Assembly (NCBI RefSeq): GCF_030297595.1
Contig: NZ_AP028138.1
Span: forward strand, 806,001-870,000
Reading direction: 5' to 3'
DNA: 64,000 nt
Source: Polynucleobacter sp. HIN7
GTDB lineage: Bacteria > Pseudomonadota > Gammaproteobacteria > Burkholderiales > Burkholderiaceae
In this document: positions 54,688 to 64,000 of the stretch, one piece after another
Numbering within the stretch: the stretch's first letter is position 1
How the letters are laid out: the number at the start of each line of letters is the position of its first letter
The notes under the pieces: model-generated
The model's input: the letters and a program-made list of their open reading frames with translations, nothing else
Database searches by the model: none
Told to the model about the DNA's origin: nothing
Translations under genes and position numbers: made by a program

Positions 54688-57600
54688 ATGATGTCCTTTT
54701 TCCGTTGTCTGCCCGGGGCCGATGCCCTCTCTGTATTCCGTCAACAACGGCTTCTGAGTCACCTCCATCAGGAAGGGATTGAACTTCAGTCGATTCAGGC
54801 TCAGTATCTCCACTTTGTTTGGTCCACCAATGAGTTAACAAGCGATGAGCTCGCGACCCTCGAGGCACTACTGCAGTATGGTGAACCATTTGAAGCAAAA
54901 GCAGCGCCTAATCGTGCGATCGTGATTCCACGTTTTGGCACGGTTTCTCCGTGGGCAAGTAAGGCGACGGATATCGCCCATCAGTGCGGATTAAAAGTCC
55001 TTCGAATTGAACGCGGTATTCGTTACCAATGGAGCGCAAAACGCACGCTCAACCCAGAACAAGAACGTATTCTCCACGCCAGCCTGTTTGATCGCATGAC
55101 CGAGGTCATCATTGCTTCCCCAGATGAGGCGAACGCCCTCTATCAAACCTTACCCGATCGCCCATTCACTCGGATTGATGTCATTGGTTTGGGTCAAAAG
55201 GCACTGGATGATGCAAATCAATCGCTCGGCTTAGCACTCTCTACCGATGAGATCGCTTATCTGGAGGAGAACTTCAGGCGCTTAGGTCGCAATCCTAGCG
55301 ATGTGGAGTTGATCATGTTTGCCCAGGCAAATAGTGAACACTGTCGCCACAAAATCTTTAATGCGAGTTGGACAATCGATGGAAAGGAGCAAGAGCATTC
55401 GCTCTTTGCCATGATTCGGAACACGCACCGCTTGCAACCCAAAGGGACAGTAGTGGCTTACTCGGATAACTCGGCCATTATGGAAGGGTGCGAAGCGGAT
55501 ATATGGAGCTCCACGGGGCCCGCAGGGCAATACCACACCAAGCGAGTCCTAGTACACACCTTAATGAAGGTTGAGACCCACAACCATCCCACTGCGATTG
55601 CTCCGTTCCAGGGGGCGGCTACGGGATCGGGTGGAGAGATCCGTGATGAGGGCGCAACCGGTATTGGTGGCAAACCCAAAGCAGGTCTTACTGGGTTTTC
55701 GGTATCGAACTTGCATATTCCTGGAACGAACTTGCCATGGGAGCAAAAGCCCTACGGCAAACCAGAGCGGATCGCGACCCCCTTACAAATCATGATCGAT
55801 GGCCCATTGGGTGGCGCCGCCTTTAATAACGAGTTTGGTCGCCCTAATCTGGGAGGGTATTTCAGGGTCTTTGAGCAAACGATTGCAGGCAAGCGCCGCG
55901 GTTATCACAAGCCCATCATGATCGCGGGCGGGATTGGTGCGATTGAAGACATTCACACCCATAAGAAAACCATTCTAGATGGCGATCTACTAATTCAGTT
56001 GGGTGGCCCAGGGATGCGCATTGGTATGGGTGGTGGGACAGCAAGCTCCATGGCAACCGGAACCAACACCGCCGATCTTGACTTTGACTCCGTGCAGCGT
56101 GGTAACCCGGAGATTGAGCGTCGTGCGCAAGAGGTGATTAATCAATGCCGAGCATTAGGGGAGAACAACCCCATTGTGTCAATCCATGATGTCGGAGCAG
56201 GTGGTTTATCGAATGCATTTCCTGAGCTCGCTGACAGCGCCAAGCTCGGTGCGCAATTTGAGCTACGCAACATTCCGCTGGAAGAGAGCGGTATGAGTCC
56301 TGCCGAGGTCTGGTGCAATGAATCGCAAGAGCGCTATGTGATTGCGATCCACGCTAAAGACCTTGAGCGCTTTGCCGCTCTTTGCGAGCGGGAGCGTTGC
56401 CCCTATGCCGTCGTGGGCCACACCACGCAAGAGCGTCAACTGCAATTGCACGATCAGCAGCAAAGCGCTAACCCAGATCAACAGTATCCAATTGATATGC
56501 CCATGGAGGTGCTCCTAGGTAAGCCTCCCAAAATGCACCGTAATGTAGAAAGTACGCAGGAGCAGTTTGCCCCCATCAATTGCAATGAGATTGATCTCAA
56601 AGTGGCGATTGAGGCGGTATTACAACAACCAACGGTAGCCAGTAAATCATTCTTAATCACGATCGGGGATCGCACCGTGGGTGGCTTGAACTCGCGGGAC
56701 CCATTTGTGGGTCCATGGCAAGTACCGGTGGCTGATTGCGCGGTCACCACCATGGACTATCAGGGTTATCGTGGAGAAGCGATGAGTATGGGTGAGCGCA
56801 CCCCCGTGGCTCTGTTTAATGCGCCAGCAGCAGCCAAGATGGCAGTAGGTGAAGCCATCACGAATATTCTGGCAGCAGATGTCCGAGGAATTGAAGACAT
56901 TAAGCTCTCAGCGAACTGGATGGCTGCCTGTGGTCAAGCGGGCGAGGATGCCAAACTCTTTGCCTCAGTCGAGGCGGTCGGTATGGAACTTTGTCCGGCC
57001 TTAGGAATCTCGATCCCAGTGGGGAAAGATTCTTTATCAATGGCCACGACCTGGCAGGATCAGAATCAAACCAAACAAGTGATTGCACCGGTCTCACTAA
57101 TCATCTCAGCGTTTGCCCCAGTGCAAGATGTTCATAAAACACTCACACCGCAGCTCAACACCGAGATCGCAGATACCGAGCTGATTCTGATTGATCTAGG
57201 GTGCAATCAAAATCGCATGGCAGGTAGCATTCTTACCCAAGTGTTTGATCAAACCGATTTTGAGGCACCCTCCGTTGACAGACCTGAGGTCCTCAAAGGA
57301 TTTGCCAACGCGATTACACAACTGCGTGCCAAACAAATGGTCTTGGCCTATCACGACCGTTCGGACGGAGGACTCCTCGCCTGTATTGCCGAAATGGCCT
57401 TTGCTACTCACCGCGGTATTTCGATCAATGTTGATCTACTTTGCATTGATGCGCGGACCGAACAAGATTATGGTGATGCGAAGAACTGGGCTAGCCAAGT
57501 GAGTGGTCGACGCCACGAGCAAACCATACGGGCACTCTTTAATGAAGAGCTTGGAGTGGTCATTCAGATTGAACGGTCCCAGCGCGATCAGGTATTTGCT

Positions 57601-58677
57601 ATCTTGCGAGAGCAGGGCATCAGTGCCTATAGCCATGTGATTGGCAAAGCCAATCAAAACGACACCCTAGAGATCTGGCGAGATGCCAAATGTATCTATA
57701 CAGAGAGCCGCATCACCTTGCAAAAACTTTGGCAAAACACCAGCTATCAAATTGCGCGCCTGCGCGATAATCCCGAATGCGTCGATAGTGAGTTCAATGC
57801 CTTAGATGACGCCAAGGACCCGGGTATGAGCCCGAAACTCACGTTTGATCCCAGTAAAAATATCAGTGCGCCATATCTCCAACAGGTAAGTCGTCCAAAG
57901 ATCGCAATCTTGCGCGAGCAAGGCGTGAACTCGCATCTGGAGATGGCGTATGCGATGGATCTTGCCGGCTTCGCCACGCATGATGTACATATGAGCGATT
58001 TACTGGCTGGCAGAGCCCATCTGAAGGACTTTCAAGGCTTAGTAGCCTGCGGTGGATTTAGCTACGGCGATGTATTGGGAGCGGGTGAGGGTTGGGCAAA
58101 GACCATTTTGTTTAACCAGATGCTCAGTGATCAGTTCAAGGCATTTTTCAATCGCTCGGACAGCTTTGCCTTGGGTGTTTGCAATGGCTGTCAGATGATG
58201 AGTAATTTATCGAAACTCATTCCGGGGGCGGATGCGTGGCCGAAGTTCACGCGTAATCAATCGGAGCAATACGAAGCGCGTTTGGTGATGGTGGAAGTAT
58301 TGGATTCACCATCGCTATTCTTTAAAGGGATGGAAGGCAGTCATTTACCCATCGCAGTAGCGCATGGTGAAGGGTATGCCAATTTTAAACACCAAGGTAA
58401 TTATCAGCAGATTGAATCCAATCACTTAGCAGCCATGCGTTTTATTGATCACTACGGTAATCCAACTGAACGCTATCCCTTTAATCCCAATGGCTCACCC
58501 CATGGACTCACCAGCGTAACGACTGCTGATGGCCGCTTTACCGTGATGATGCCGCACCCCGAGCGCGTGTTCAGAAATGTGCAAATGAGTTGGTATCCCA
58601 AAGAATGGAACCAAAACGCCGATGGGGCAAGCCCCTGGTTGCGCATGTTCCGTAATGCCCGTGTTTGGGTGAACTAG
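54688..58677 (+). CDS. purL: Phosphoribosylformylglycinamidine synthase (single chain)
   Basis: Fourth step of purine synthesis, FGAR to FGAM with glutamine. The 1329-residue chain is the large gamma-proteobacterial type: N-terminal PurS-like domain, ATP-binding FGAM synthase halves ([67 protein letters not shown]) and a C-terminal glutaminase with the cysteine in [14 protein letters not shown] and the His/Glu in [17 protein letters not shown] box ends 3 bases before the ATG and no ribosome site is near, so a leaderless start is possible. Confidence 0.97.
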   Translation: MMSFFRCLPGADALSVFRQQRLLSHLHQEGIELQSIQAQYLHFVWSTNELTSDELATLEALLQYGEPFEAKAAPNRAIVIPRFGTVSPWASKATDIAHQCGLKVLRIERGIRYQWSAKRTLNPEQERILHASLFDRMTEVIIASPDEANALYQTLPDRPFTRIDVIGLGQKALDDANQSLGLALSTDEIAYLEENFRRLGRNPSDVELIMFAQANSEHCRHKIFNASWTIDGKEQEHSLFAMIRNTHRLQPKGTVVAYSDNSAIMEGCEADIWSSTGPAGQYHTKRVLVHTLMKVETHNHPTAIAPFQGAATGSGGEIRDEGATGIGGKPKAGLTGFSVSNLHIPGTNLPWEQKPYGKPERIATPLQIMIDGPLGGAAFNNEFGRPNLGGYFRVFEQTIAGKRRGYHKPIMIAGGIGAIEDIHTHKKTILDGDLLIQLGGPGMRIGMGGGTASSMATGTNTADLDFDSVQRGNPEIERRAQEVINQCRALGENNPIVSIHDVGAGGLSNAFPELADSAKLGAQFELRNIPLEESGMSPAEVWCNESQERYVIAIHAKDLERFAALCERERCPYAVVGHTTQERQLQLHDQQQSANPDQQYPIDMPMEVLLGKPPKMHRNVESTQEQFAPINCNEIDLKVAIEAVLQQPTVASKSFLITIGDRTVGGLNSRDPFVGPWQVPVADCAVTTMDYQGYRGEAMSMGERTPVALFNAPAAAKMAVGEAITNILAADVRGIEDIKLSANWMAACGQAGEDAKLFASVEAVGMELCPALGISIPVGKDSLSMATTWQDQNQTKQVIAPVSLIISAFAPVQDVHKTLTPQLNTEIADTELILIDLGCNQNRMAGSILTQVFDQTDFEAPSVDRPEVLKGFANAITQLRAKQMVLAYHDRSDGGLLACIAEMAFATHRGISINVDLLCIDARTEQDYGDAKNWASQVSGRRHEQTIRALFNEELGVVIQIERSQRDQVFAILREQGISAYSHVIGKANQNDTLEIWRDAKCIYTESRITLQKLWQNTSYQIARLRDNPECVDSEFNALDDAKDPGMSPKLTFDPSKNISAPYLQQVSRPKIAILREQGVNSHLEMAYAMDLAGFATHDVHMSDLLAGRAHLKDFQGLVACGGFSYGDVLGAGEGWAKTILFNQMLSDQFKAFFNRSDSFALGVCNGCQMMSNLSKLIPGADAWPKFTRNQSEQYEARLVMVEVLDSPSLFFKGMEGSHLPIAVAHGEGYANFKHQGNYQQIESNHLAAMRFIDHYGNPTERYPFNPNGSPHGLTSVTTADGRFTVMMPHPERVFRNVQMSWYPKEWNQNADGASPWLRMFRNARVWVN

Positions 58678-59454
58678 GTGGCCAGTAATAAAACTAAATT
58701 TCCCCCTGTGACATTGTCGGAGTCAGGCGGAATTCGTTATCTCCATCTTGGTACTCCATGGATCCAAGGCGCGATGCGCATTCGCGATCCAAATGAGATC
58801 TATCTCGAGTACTCGCAGCAAATGATGGCATGGTTACTCTTTTTGCAGAGTAAGCCCAAGATGCAGGTCGCGCAATTGGGCTTGGGCACTGGCTCACTCG
58901 CGAAGTTCACCCTAGAGCATTGTCCCGATGTTGTGAATACGGTTGTCGAGCTAAACCCCGCAGTCATCCTGGCGGCGAGAACGATGTTTGCTTTACCCGA
59001 CGACCATACGAAGCTACGAGTTCTACAGGAGGATGCCTTAGCCTTTGTGAATAACAAACGGCATCAGCAGCAGTTCGACGTCTTGCAAGTGGATTTATAT
59101 GATGCGGATGCCAAAGGTCCCGTCTTAAGTTCGCTCGAGTTTTATCAAGGCTGTTACCGAACCTTAAAGACAGTTGGGGTGATGACCGTTAATCTGTTCT
59201 CACAACACAAAAGCTTTGACATTAATCTCAATCATATGTGTAAAGCCTTTCAGGGTAGGGTGCTGATATTCCCGGAATCGCACGATTGCAATGCCGTCGC
59301 GATCGCTTTCAAAGGACCAATGATCAAAATTGATTGGGAGCGTATTGTGCAGCGCGCCAAAATCATTGAGAAAACGACGGGATTGCCAACCAAGTCTTGG
59401 GCAAATGGCTTACGGGCTGTGAATGCCCACCAAGAAGAGCGACTGGTTATTTAA
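58678..59454 (+). CDS. Spermidine-synthase-fold (SpeE-like) methyltransferase-type protein
   Basis: A 258-residue Rossmann-fold protein of the spermine/spermidine synthase family. The cofactor loop is VAQLGLGTGSLAKFTLEHCPD and the acidic residue after beta-2 is in NTVVELNPAVI; LQEDALAFV and FDVLQVDLYDADAKGP follow. The substrate block of true SpeE (YHE near the N-terminus) is not evident, so polyamine synthesis is uncertain; many betaproteobacteria have such a protein of unknown role. The start is GTG 58678, directly after the purL TAG, so translation is probably coupled. Confidence 0.85.
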   Translation: MASNKTKFPPVTLSESGGIRYLHLGTPWIQGAMRIRDPNEIYLEYSQQMMAWLLFLQSKPKMQVAQLGLGTGSLAKFTLEHCPDVVNTVVELNPAVILAARTMFALPDDHTKLRVLQEDALAFVNNKRHQQQFDVLQVDLYDADAKGPVLSSLEFYQGCYRTLKTVGVMTVNLFSQHKSFDINLNHMCKAFQGRVLIFPESHDCNAVAIAFKGPMIKIDWERIVQRAKIIEKTTGLPTKSWANGLRAVNAHQEERLVI

Positions 59455-59480
59455 ATAACCCTTTTCTTTTACATGTTTAG

Positions 59481-59500
59481 GTGTAATATTCGCTTTACAC
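59481..59500. promoter_or_regulatory. Inverted repeat upstream of small membrane gene
   Basis: GTGTAA and TTACAC separated by 8 bases, 22 bp before the next start. Written as TGTAAT-N6-TTTACA it is one mismatch from the TyrR box (TGTAAA-N6-TTTACA), but no TyrR-type gene or target is nearby. Confidence 0.4.
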
Positions 59501-59521
59501 AACCTTTGTGGGGTATTAGCG

Positions 59522-59776
59522 ATGACCGACACTACTTTTATTAGCCTTTTCATCCTCTTTGGCGCGTGTTTTGGGTTTATCACCTATGAACAACGTCACT
59601 TATTTAGTGAGGGTCCTCATAAGGCAAAGGGCTCGGATGACAGCCCATTTGAGACCCGCACCTTTTGGGTCCTGCTATGCGCATTACTCTGGCCAATCAT
59701 GGTCGTTACCAGAGTCCACAGCGCTTGGATCATGCATAAACGCAGAAAACAAGCGAAGCCAGTCGCCTTACATTGA
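59522..59776 (+). CDS. Hypothetical small membrane protein
   Basis: An 84-residue protein with an N-terminal hydrophobic helix (ISLFILFGACFGFITY, about 7-22), a charged loop (EGPHKAKGSDDSPFETR) and a second hydrophobic stretch (FWVLLCALLWPIMVVTRV, about 48-65), then a basic tail HKRRKQAKP. Two helices with a basic tail suggest an inner-membrane protein with both ends in the cytoplasm. It has its own upstream inverted repeat and is followed by a terminator. I do not recognise a family. Confidence 0.65.
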   Translation: MTDTTFISLFILFGACFGFITYEQRHLFSEGPHKAKGSDDSPFETRTFWVLLCALLWPIMVVTRVHSAWIMHKRRKQAKPVALH

Positions 59777-59815
59777 GATTTAAATCATCACCGAAGAGTG
59801 AAAACTGAAACAAAA

Positions 59816-59841
59816 AAGCCCAAGGCTAAAACCTTGGGCTT
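59816..59841 (-). terminator. Intrinsic terminator of acnB (bidirectional stem)
   Basis: AAGCCCAAGG and CCTTGGGCTT form a perfect 10-bp stem with a 6-base loop. On the minus strand TTTTG follows, a good terminator for acnB; on the plus strand the tail is only TAATCG. It lies between the convergent small gene and acnB. Confidence 0.9.
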
Positions 59842-59859
59842 AATCGTTTAAGGGAAGAC

Positions 59860-62445
59860 TTAAACGCTGACGGTATCCGCAACTTCACTAAAGTCTTTGA
59901 TCTTGTCAAAGTTCATGTAGCGATACACATCATTGGCTTTGGCATTGACCGCTTGGAACTGTTCCAAGTACTCCGCCATGGTGGGTATGCGACCCAAGAG
60001 GGCGGCAACCGCAGCCAGCTCCGCAGAGGCTAAATACACCCGTGTATCAATTCCTAAGCGATTAGGGAAGTTACGTGTCGATGTAGAAACCGCTGAGGCA
60101 CCCTTGCGCATCTGCGCTTGATTACCCATGCACAATGAACAACCTGGCGACTCCATGCGTGCACCGGTGCGACCCAAAATGCCGTAATAGCCTTCCTCAG
60201 TGAGGATCATGGCATCCATCTTGGTGGGTGGCGCAATCCATAAGCGCGTTGGAATATCCGTTTTACCTTCAAGGATCTTGCCGGCGGCACGGAAGTGACC
60301 GATATTGGTCATGCACGAACCAATAAATACCTCATCGATCTTGTCACCTTGAACCTCCGAGAGATATTTGACATCATCGGGATCGTTGGGGCAAGCCAAG
60401 ATGGGTTCCTTGATCTCGTTCATATCGATCTCAATGATCTCGGCGTAATCTGCATTCTCATCGGCCTTGAGCAATTGTGGATTGGCAATCCAGCTCTCCA
60501 TCGCCTTAATGCGACGCGCGAGCGTACGTTTATCTTCATAGCCATTCGCGATCATCCACTTCATGAGCGTAATGTTGGAGCGCATGTACTCAATGATGGG
60601 CTCTTTGTTGAGATGCACAGTGCAACCACCGGCTGAGCGCTCGGCCGATGCATCGGAAAGTTCAAAGGCTTGCTCAACCTTGAGATCAGGCAGGCCCTCA
60701 ATCTCGAGGATGCGACCCGAGAACACATTCTTCTTGCCTTTCTTCTCAACGGTGAGTAAGCCACGCTTAATCGCAAAGAGGGGAATGGCATTCACTAAGT
60801 CGCGCAAAGTAATGCCCGGTTGCATTTGACCTTTAAAGCGAACCAAGACAGACTCGGGCATATCCAGAGGCATGACACCGGTGGCAGCCGCGAATGCGAC
60901 CAGACCCGAGCCAGCGGGGAAGGAGATGCCAATTGGGAAACGAGTATGGCTATCACCACCCGTGCCACAGGTATCGGGCAGTAACAAACGGTTTAACCAA
61001 CTGTGGATCACGCCATCGCCTGGGCGCAGTGAGACGCCACCGCGATTGGTCATAAACGATGGCAGTTCATGATGGGTACGAATGTCCACTGGCTTTGGAT
61101 AGGCCGAGGTGTGGCAGAACGACTGCATCACTAGGTCCGCTGAGAATCCAAGGCAGGCGAGATCTTTGAGTTCATCGCGGGTCATGGGGCCAGTTGTATC
61201 TTGCGAACCAACGGTGGTCATATGGGGCTCGCAATAGGTTCCTGGACGAACGCCTTGACCTTCGGGCAAGCCACAGGCACGACCGACCATTTTCTGTGCC
61301 AAGCTAAAGCCCTTCTTGTTATCAGGTGGGCTAATCGGTACTCGGAACTCGGTTGATGCAGGTAAGCCTAATGAAGCACGCGCCTTGGCGGTTAAGCCGC
61401 GACCAATGATGAGTGGAATACGACCGCCGGCGCGGACCTCATCGAGAATCACCGGTGACTTCAGGGTGAACTCCGCAATCACTTTGCCATCTTTGAGCAC
61501 TTTGCCTTCATAGGGGCGAAGCTCAATGACATCGCCCATATTCATTTGATTGACATCGAGCTCAATTGGCAGGGCACCCGCATCTTCCATGGTGTTAAAG
61601 AAGATCGGTGCAATCTTGCCACCTAAGCAAACGCCTCCATAGCGCTTATTGGGAACGAAGGGAATGTCTTGGCCAGTCCACCAAAGCACAGAGTTGGTAG
61701 CGGATTTACGAGACGATCCAGTGCCCACCACATCGCCCACATAGGCAATTTGATGACCCTTTTGTTTGAGTGCTTCAATTTGTTTCATGGGGCCACGCAC
61801 TCCAGCCTCATCAGGCTCAATACCCGGACGGGGGTTTTTGAGCATGACGGTCGCATGGAGCGGAATATCTGGACGGCTCCAAGCATCGGGGGCCGGGGAG
61901 AGGTCATCAGTATTGGTCTCACCAGTTACCTTGAAAACCGTTAGGGTCATGGACTCAGGGACGGCGGGGCGGCTGGTAAACCACTCGGCATTCGCCCAGC
62001 TCTGAATAACAGCCTTAGCATTTGCATTACCTTTCTCTGCTAAGTCATTGACGTCATTAAAGTAATCAAACATGAGTAAGGTTTTCTTGAGGGCTTCGGT
62101 CGCGGCAGCGCCACACTCCTTATCCTCAAGCAATTCAACTAATGGCTTGATGTTGTAGCCCCCAAGCATGGTGCCCAAGAGTTCGGTCGCTTTGACACGA
62201 GAAATCACGGGGGACTGCAGCTTACCTTTAGCAACCGCATCCAAAAACTCAGCTTTCACCTTAGCGGCTTCATCCACCCCAGCAGGCACACGATAGGTAA
62301 TTAAATCAAGGAGTTGTGCCTCTAAACCCTTGGGAGGGTTTTGCAGCATTTTGACCAATTCAGCGGTTTGATCCTTGGTTAATGGGAGGGCGGGGATGCC
62401 TTGCGCGGCACGTTCGGCTACGTGGGATTGGTATGCGTCTAACAT
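59860..62445 (-). CDS. acnB: Aconitate hydratase B (bifunctional with 2-methylisocitrate dehydratase)
   Basis: TCA-cycle enzyme with a 4Fe-4S cluster; AcnB also hydrates 2-methyl-cis-aconitate. The 861-residue protein has the N-terminal HEAT-like domain ([26 protein letters not shown]), the swivel domain ([22 protein letters not shown]), and cluster cysteines in [17 protein letters not shown] and [14 protein letters not shown], with [21 protein letters not shown] in between. Standard length. It is a single gene with a strong terminator. Near the propionate pathway genes only in the broad sense; no methylcitrate genes (prpB, prpC) are in the window. Confidence 0.97.
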   Translation of the reverse strand: MLDAYQSHVAERAAQGIPALPLTKDQTAELVKMLQNPPKGLEAQLLDLITYRVPAGVDEAAKVKAEFLDAVAKGKLQSPVISRVKATELLGTMLGGYNIKPLVELLEDKECGAAATEALKKTLLMFDYFNDVNDLAEKGNANAKAVIQSWANAEWFTSRPAVPESMTLTVFKVTGETNTDDLSPAPDAWSRPDIPLHATVMLKNPRPGIEPDEAGVRGPMKQIEALKQKGHQIAYVGDVVGTGSSRKSATNSVLWWTGQDIPFVPNKRYGGVCLGGKIAPIFFNTMEDAGALPIELDVNQMNMGDVIELRPYEGKVLKDGKVIAEFTLKSPVILDEVRAGGRIPLIIGRGLTAKARASLGLPASTEFRVPISPPDNKKGFSLAQKMVGRACGLPEGQGVRPGTYCEPHMTTVGSQDTTGPMTRDELKDLACLGFSADLVMQSFCHTSAYPKPVDIRTHHELPSFMTNRGGVSLRPGDGVIHSWLNRLLLPDTCGTGGDSHTRFPIGISFPAGSGLVAFAAATGVMPLDMPESVLVRFKGQMQPGITLRDLVNAIPLFAIKRGLLTVEKKGKKNVFSGRILEIEGLPDLKVEQAFELSDASAERSAGGCTVHLNKEPIIEYMRSNITLMKWMIANGYEDKRTLARRIKAMESWIANPQLLKADENADYAEIIEIDMNEIKEPILACPNDPDDVKYLSEVQGDKIDEVFIGSCMTNIGHFRAAGKILEGKTDIPTRLWIAPPTKMDAMILTEEGYYGILGRTGARMESPGCSLCMGNQAQMRKGASAVSTSTRNFPNRLGIDTRVYLASAELAAVAALLGRIPTMAEYLEQFQAVNAKANDVYRYMNFDKIKDFSEVADTVSV

Positions 62446-62541
62446 AAGATTCCTGATCAGAAGTGGGCCAAAAGAACAGGCTATATTGTAAAACTTTACT
62501 GACAGCGGATCTAGTGAAAATACCCCTAATCCGCCTGATAT

Positions 62542-62730
62542 TTACAGGATCTCTTCGTCCTTCAGAGCCCAAACCAGGGCAATCACCCAGCCAATTAAGG
62601 ACCAACCTAAAAAGAGGTTCAGGGCAAAAATAGCCCCGGTATTGGCGCGTTTGCGGTAAAACGCAATCGCTAATGGGAGGAAGTAAAACAGGGATAAAAG
62701 GGTGATGAGGATGGCGAACAATAAACGCAT
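62542..62730 (-). CDS. Superinfection immunity-type small membrane protein
   Basis: A 62-residue protein with two membrane helices: MRLLFAILITLLSLFYFLPLAIAFY (about 3-22) and NLFLGWSLIGWVIALVWAL (about 36-55), the second carrying the family pattern LNLFLGWxLIGWxxALxWA of the superinfection-immunity family (Imm of phage T4). In bacteria these are common chromosomal genes of unknown role, so the name does not prove phage defence. ATG 62730 is used; a TTG two codons upstream is possible. It lies between acnB and pyrG. Confidence 0.75.
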   Translation of the reverse strand: MRLLFAILITLLSLFYFLPLAIAFYRKRANTGAIFALNLFLGWSLIGWVIALVWALKDEEIL

Positions 62731-62819
62731 TCCCAATTTTACTTAGGGCAAGTCCGAAGTCTCTTTTTTTCAATCCGCTCCAGCTATCGTTATAATTGCG
62801 TATTACCAACAGACGTTAA

Positions 62820-64000
<1,181 letters not shown>

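Overview
The window is a stretch of bacterial chromosome with moderate GC, dense gene packing and almost only core genes. Gene content and order point to a betaproteobacterium of the Burkholderiaceae, most probably Polynucleobacter or a close relative. The pointers are a phaC-phaB-phaR cluster, an orphan Bug-type binding protein, trxA/rho/rpmE2, an AddAB-like pair instead of RecBCD, tig-clpP-clpX-lon-tRNA-ppiD, and a single-chain methylmalonyl-CoA mutase operon. The genus is inferred from recognised families and synteny, not from a search. I saw no insertion sequence, prophage, integrase, CRISPR array or rRNA operon.

Layout. 1-3.8 kb: truncated CaiB-type CoA-transferase, a small membrane protein overlapping a DsbB-family quinone reductase, a Bug binding protein, a glycine-zipper lipoprotein and a small divergent pair around a G10 tract. 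3.8-9.4 kb, minus strand: MATE exporter, PMT/ArnT-like glycosyltransferase, L31 type B, Rho with a long leader, thioredoxin. 9.5-15.8 kb: AddB-like and AddA-like helicase-nucleases. 15.8-17.2 kb: RidA and two small cytochromes c. 17.2-26.9 kb: GntR regulator divergent from the propionyl-CoA/methylmalonyl-CoA operon (mutase, frameshifted MeaB chaperone, carboxylase beta and alpha chains, VOC protein), then malate synthase. 27-33.8 kb: tsaB, rimI, a degenerate uracil-glycosylase/HolD-like gene, lplT, alr, bamD, rluD, pgeF. 33.9-39.6 kb: polyhydroxyalkanoate genes phaC, phaB, phaR, then rimO and a thiolase. 39.6-45.4 kb: serB and mfd (minus), ispD and ispF (plus). 45.4-53.1 kb: tRNA-Leu, tig, clpP, clpX, lon, tRNA-Val, ppiD. 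53.1-64 kb: tesA divergent from a YbbA-like ATPase, purL, a spermidine-synthase-fold protein, acnB, a small superinfection-immunity-type membrane protein and the start of pyrG.

How it fits together. The 18-25 kb operon converts propionyl-CoA to succinyl-CoA (carboxylase, putative epimerase, B12 mutase and its G-protein chaperone), and malate synthase next door serves acetyl-CoA/glyoxylate assimilation. The pha cluster stores surplus acetyl-CoA as polyester. The tig-clp-lon-ppiD block handles folding and turnover, with a sigma32-like promoter before lon.

Points most worth a second look: a single-base frameshift in meaB; a ppiD product from which the parvulin domain appears to be missing; a UDG-derived protein with HolD-like ends; a DsbB homologue whose second cysteine pair lies after a fifth membrane segment; an apparent CTG start for alr; twin palindromes exactly 20 bp apart in front of the mutase operon; and intrinsic terminators buried inside the coding sequence of convergent genes. 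I found no clear new multi-gene system; the novelty is in individual variants and regulatory layout.
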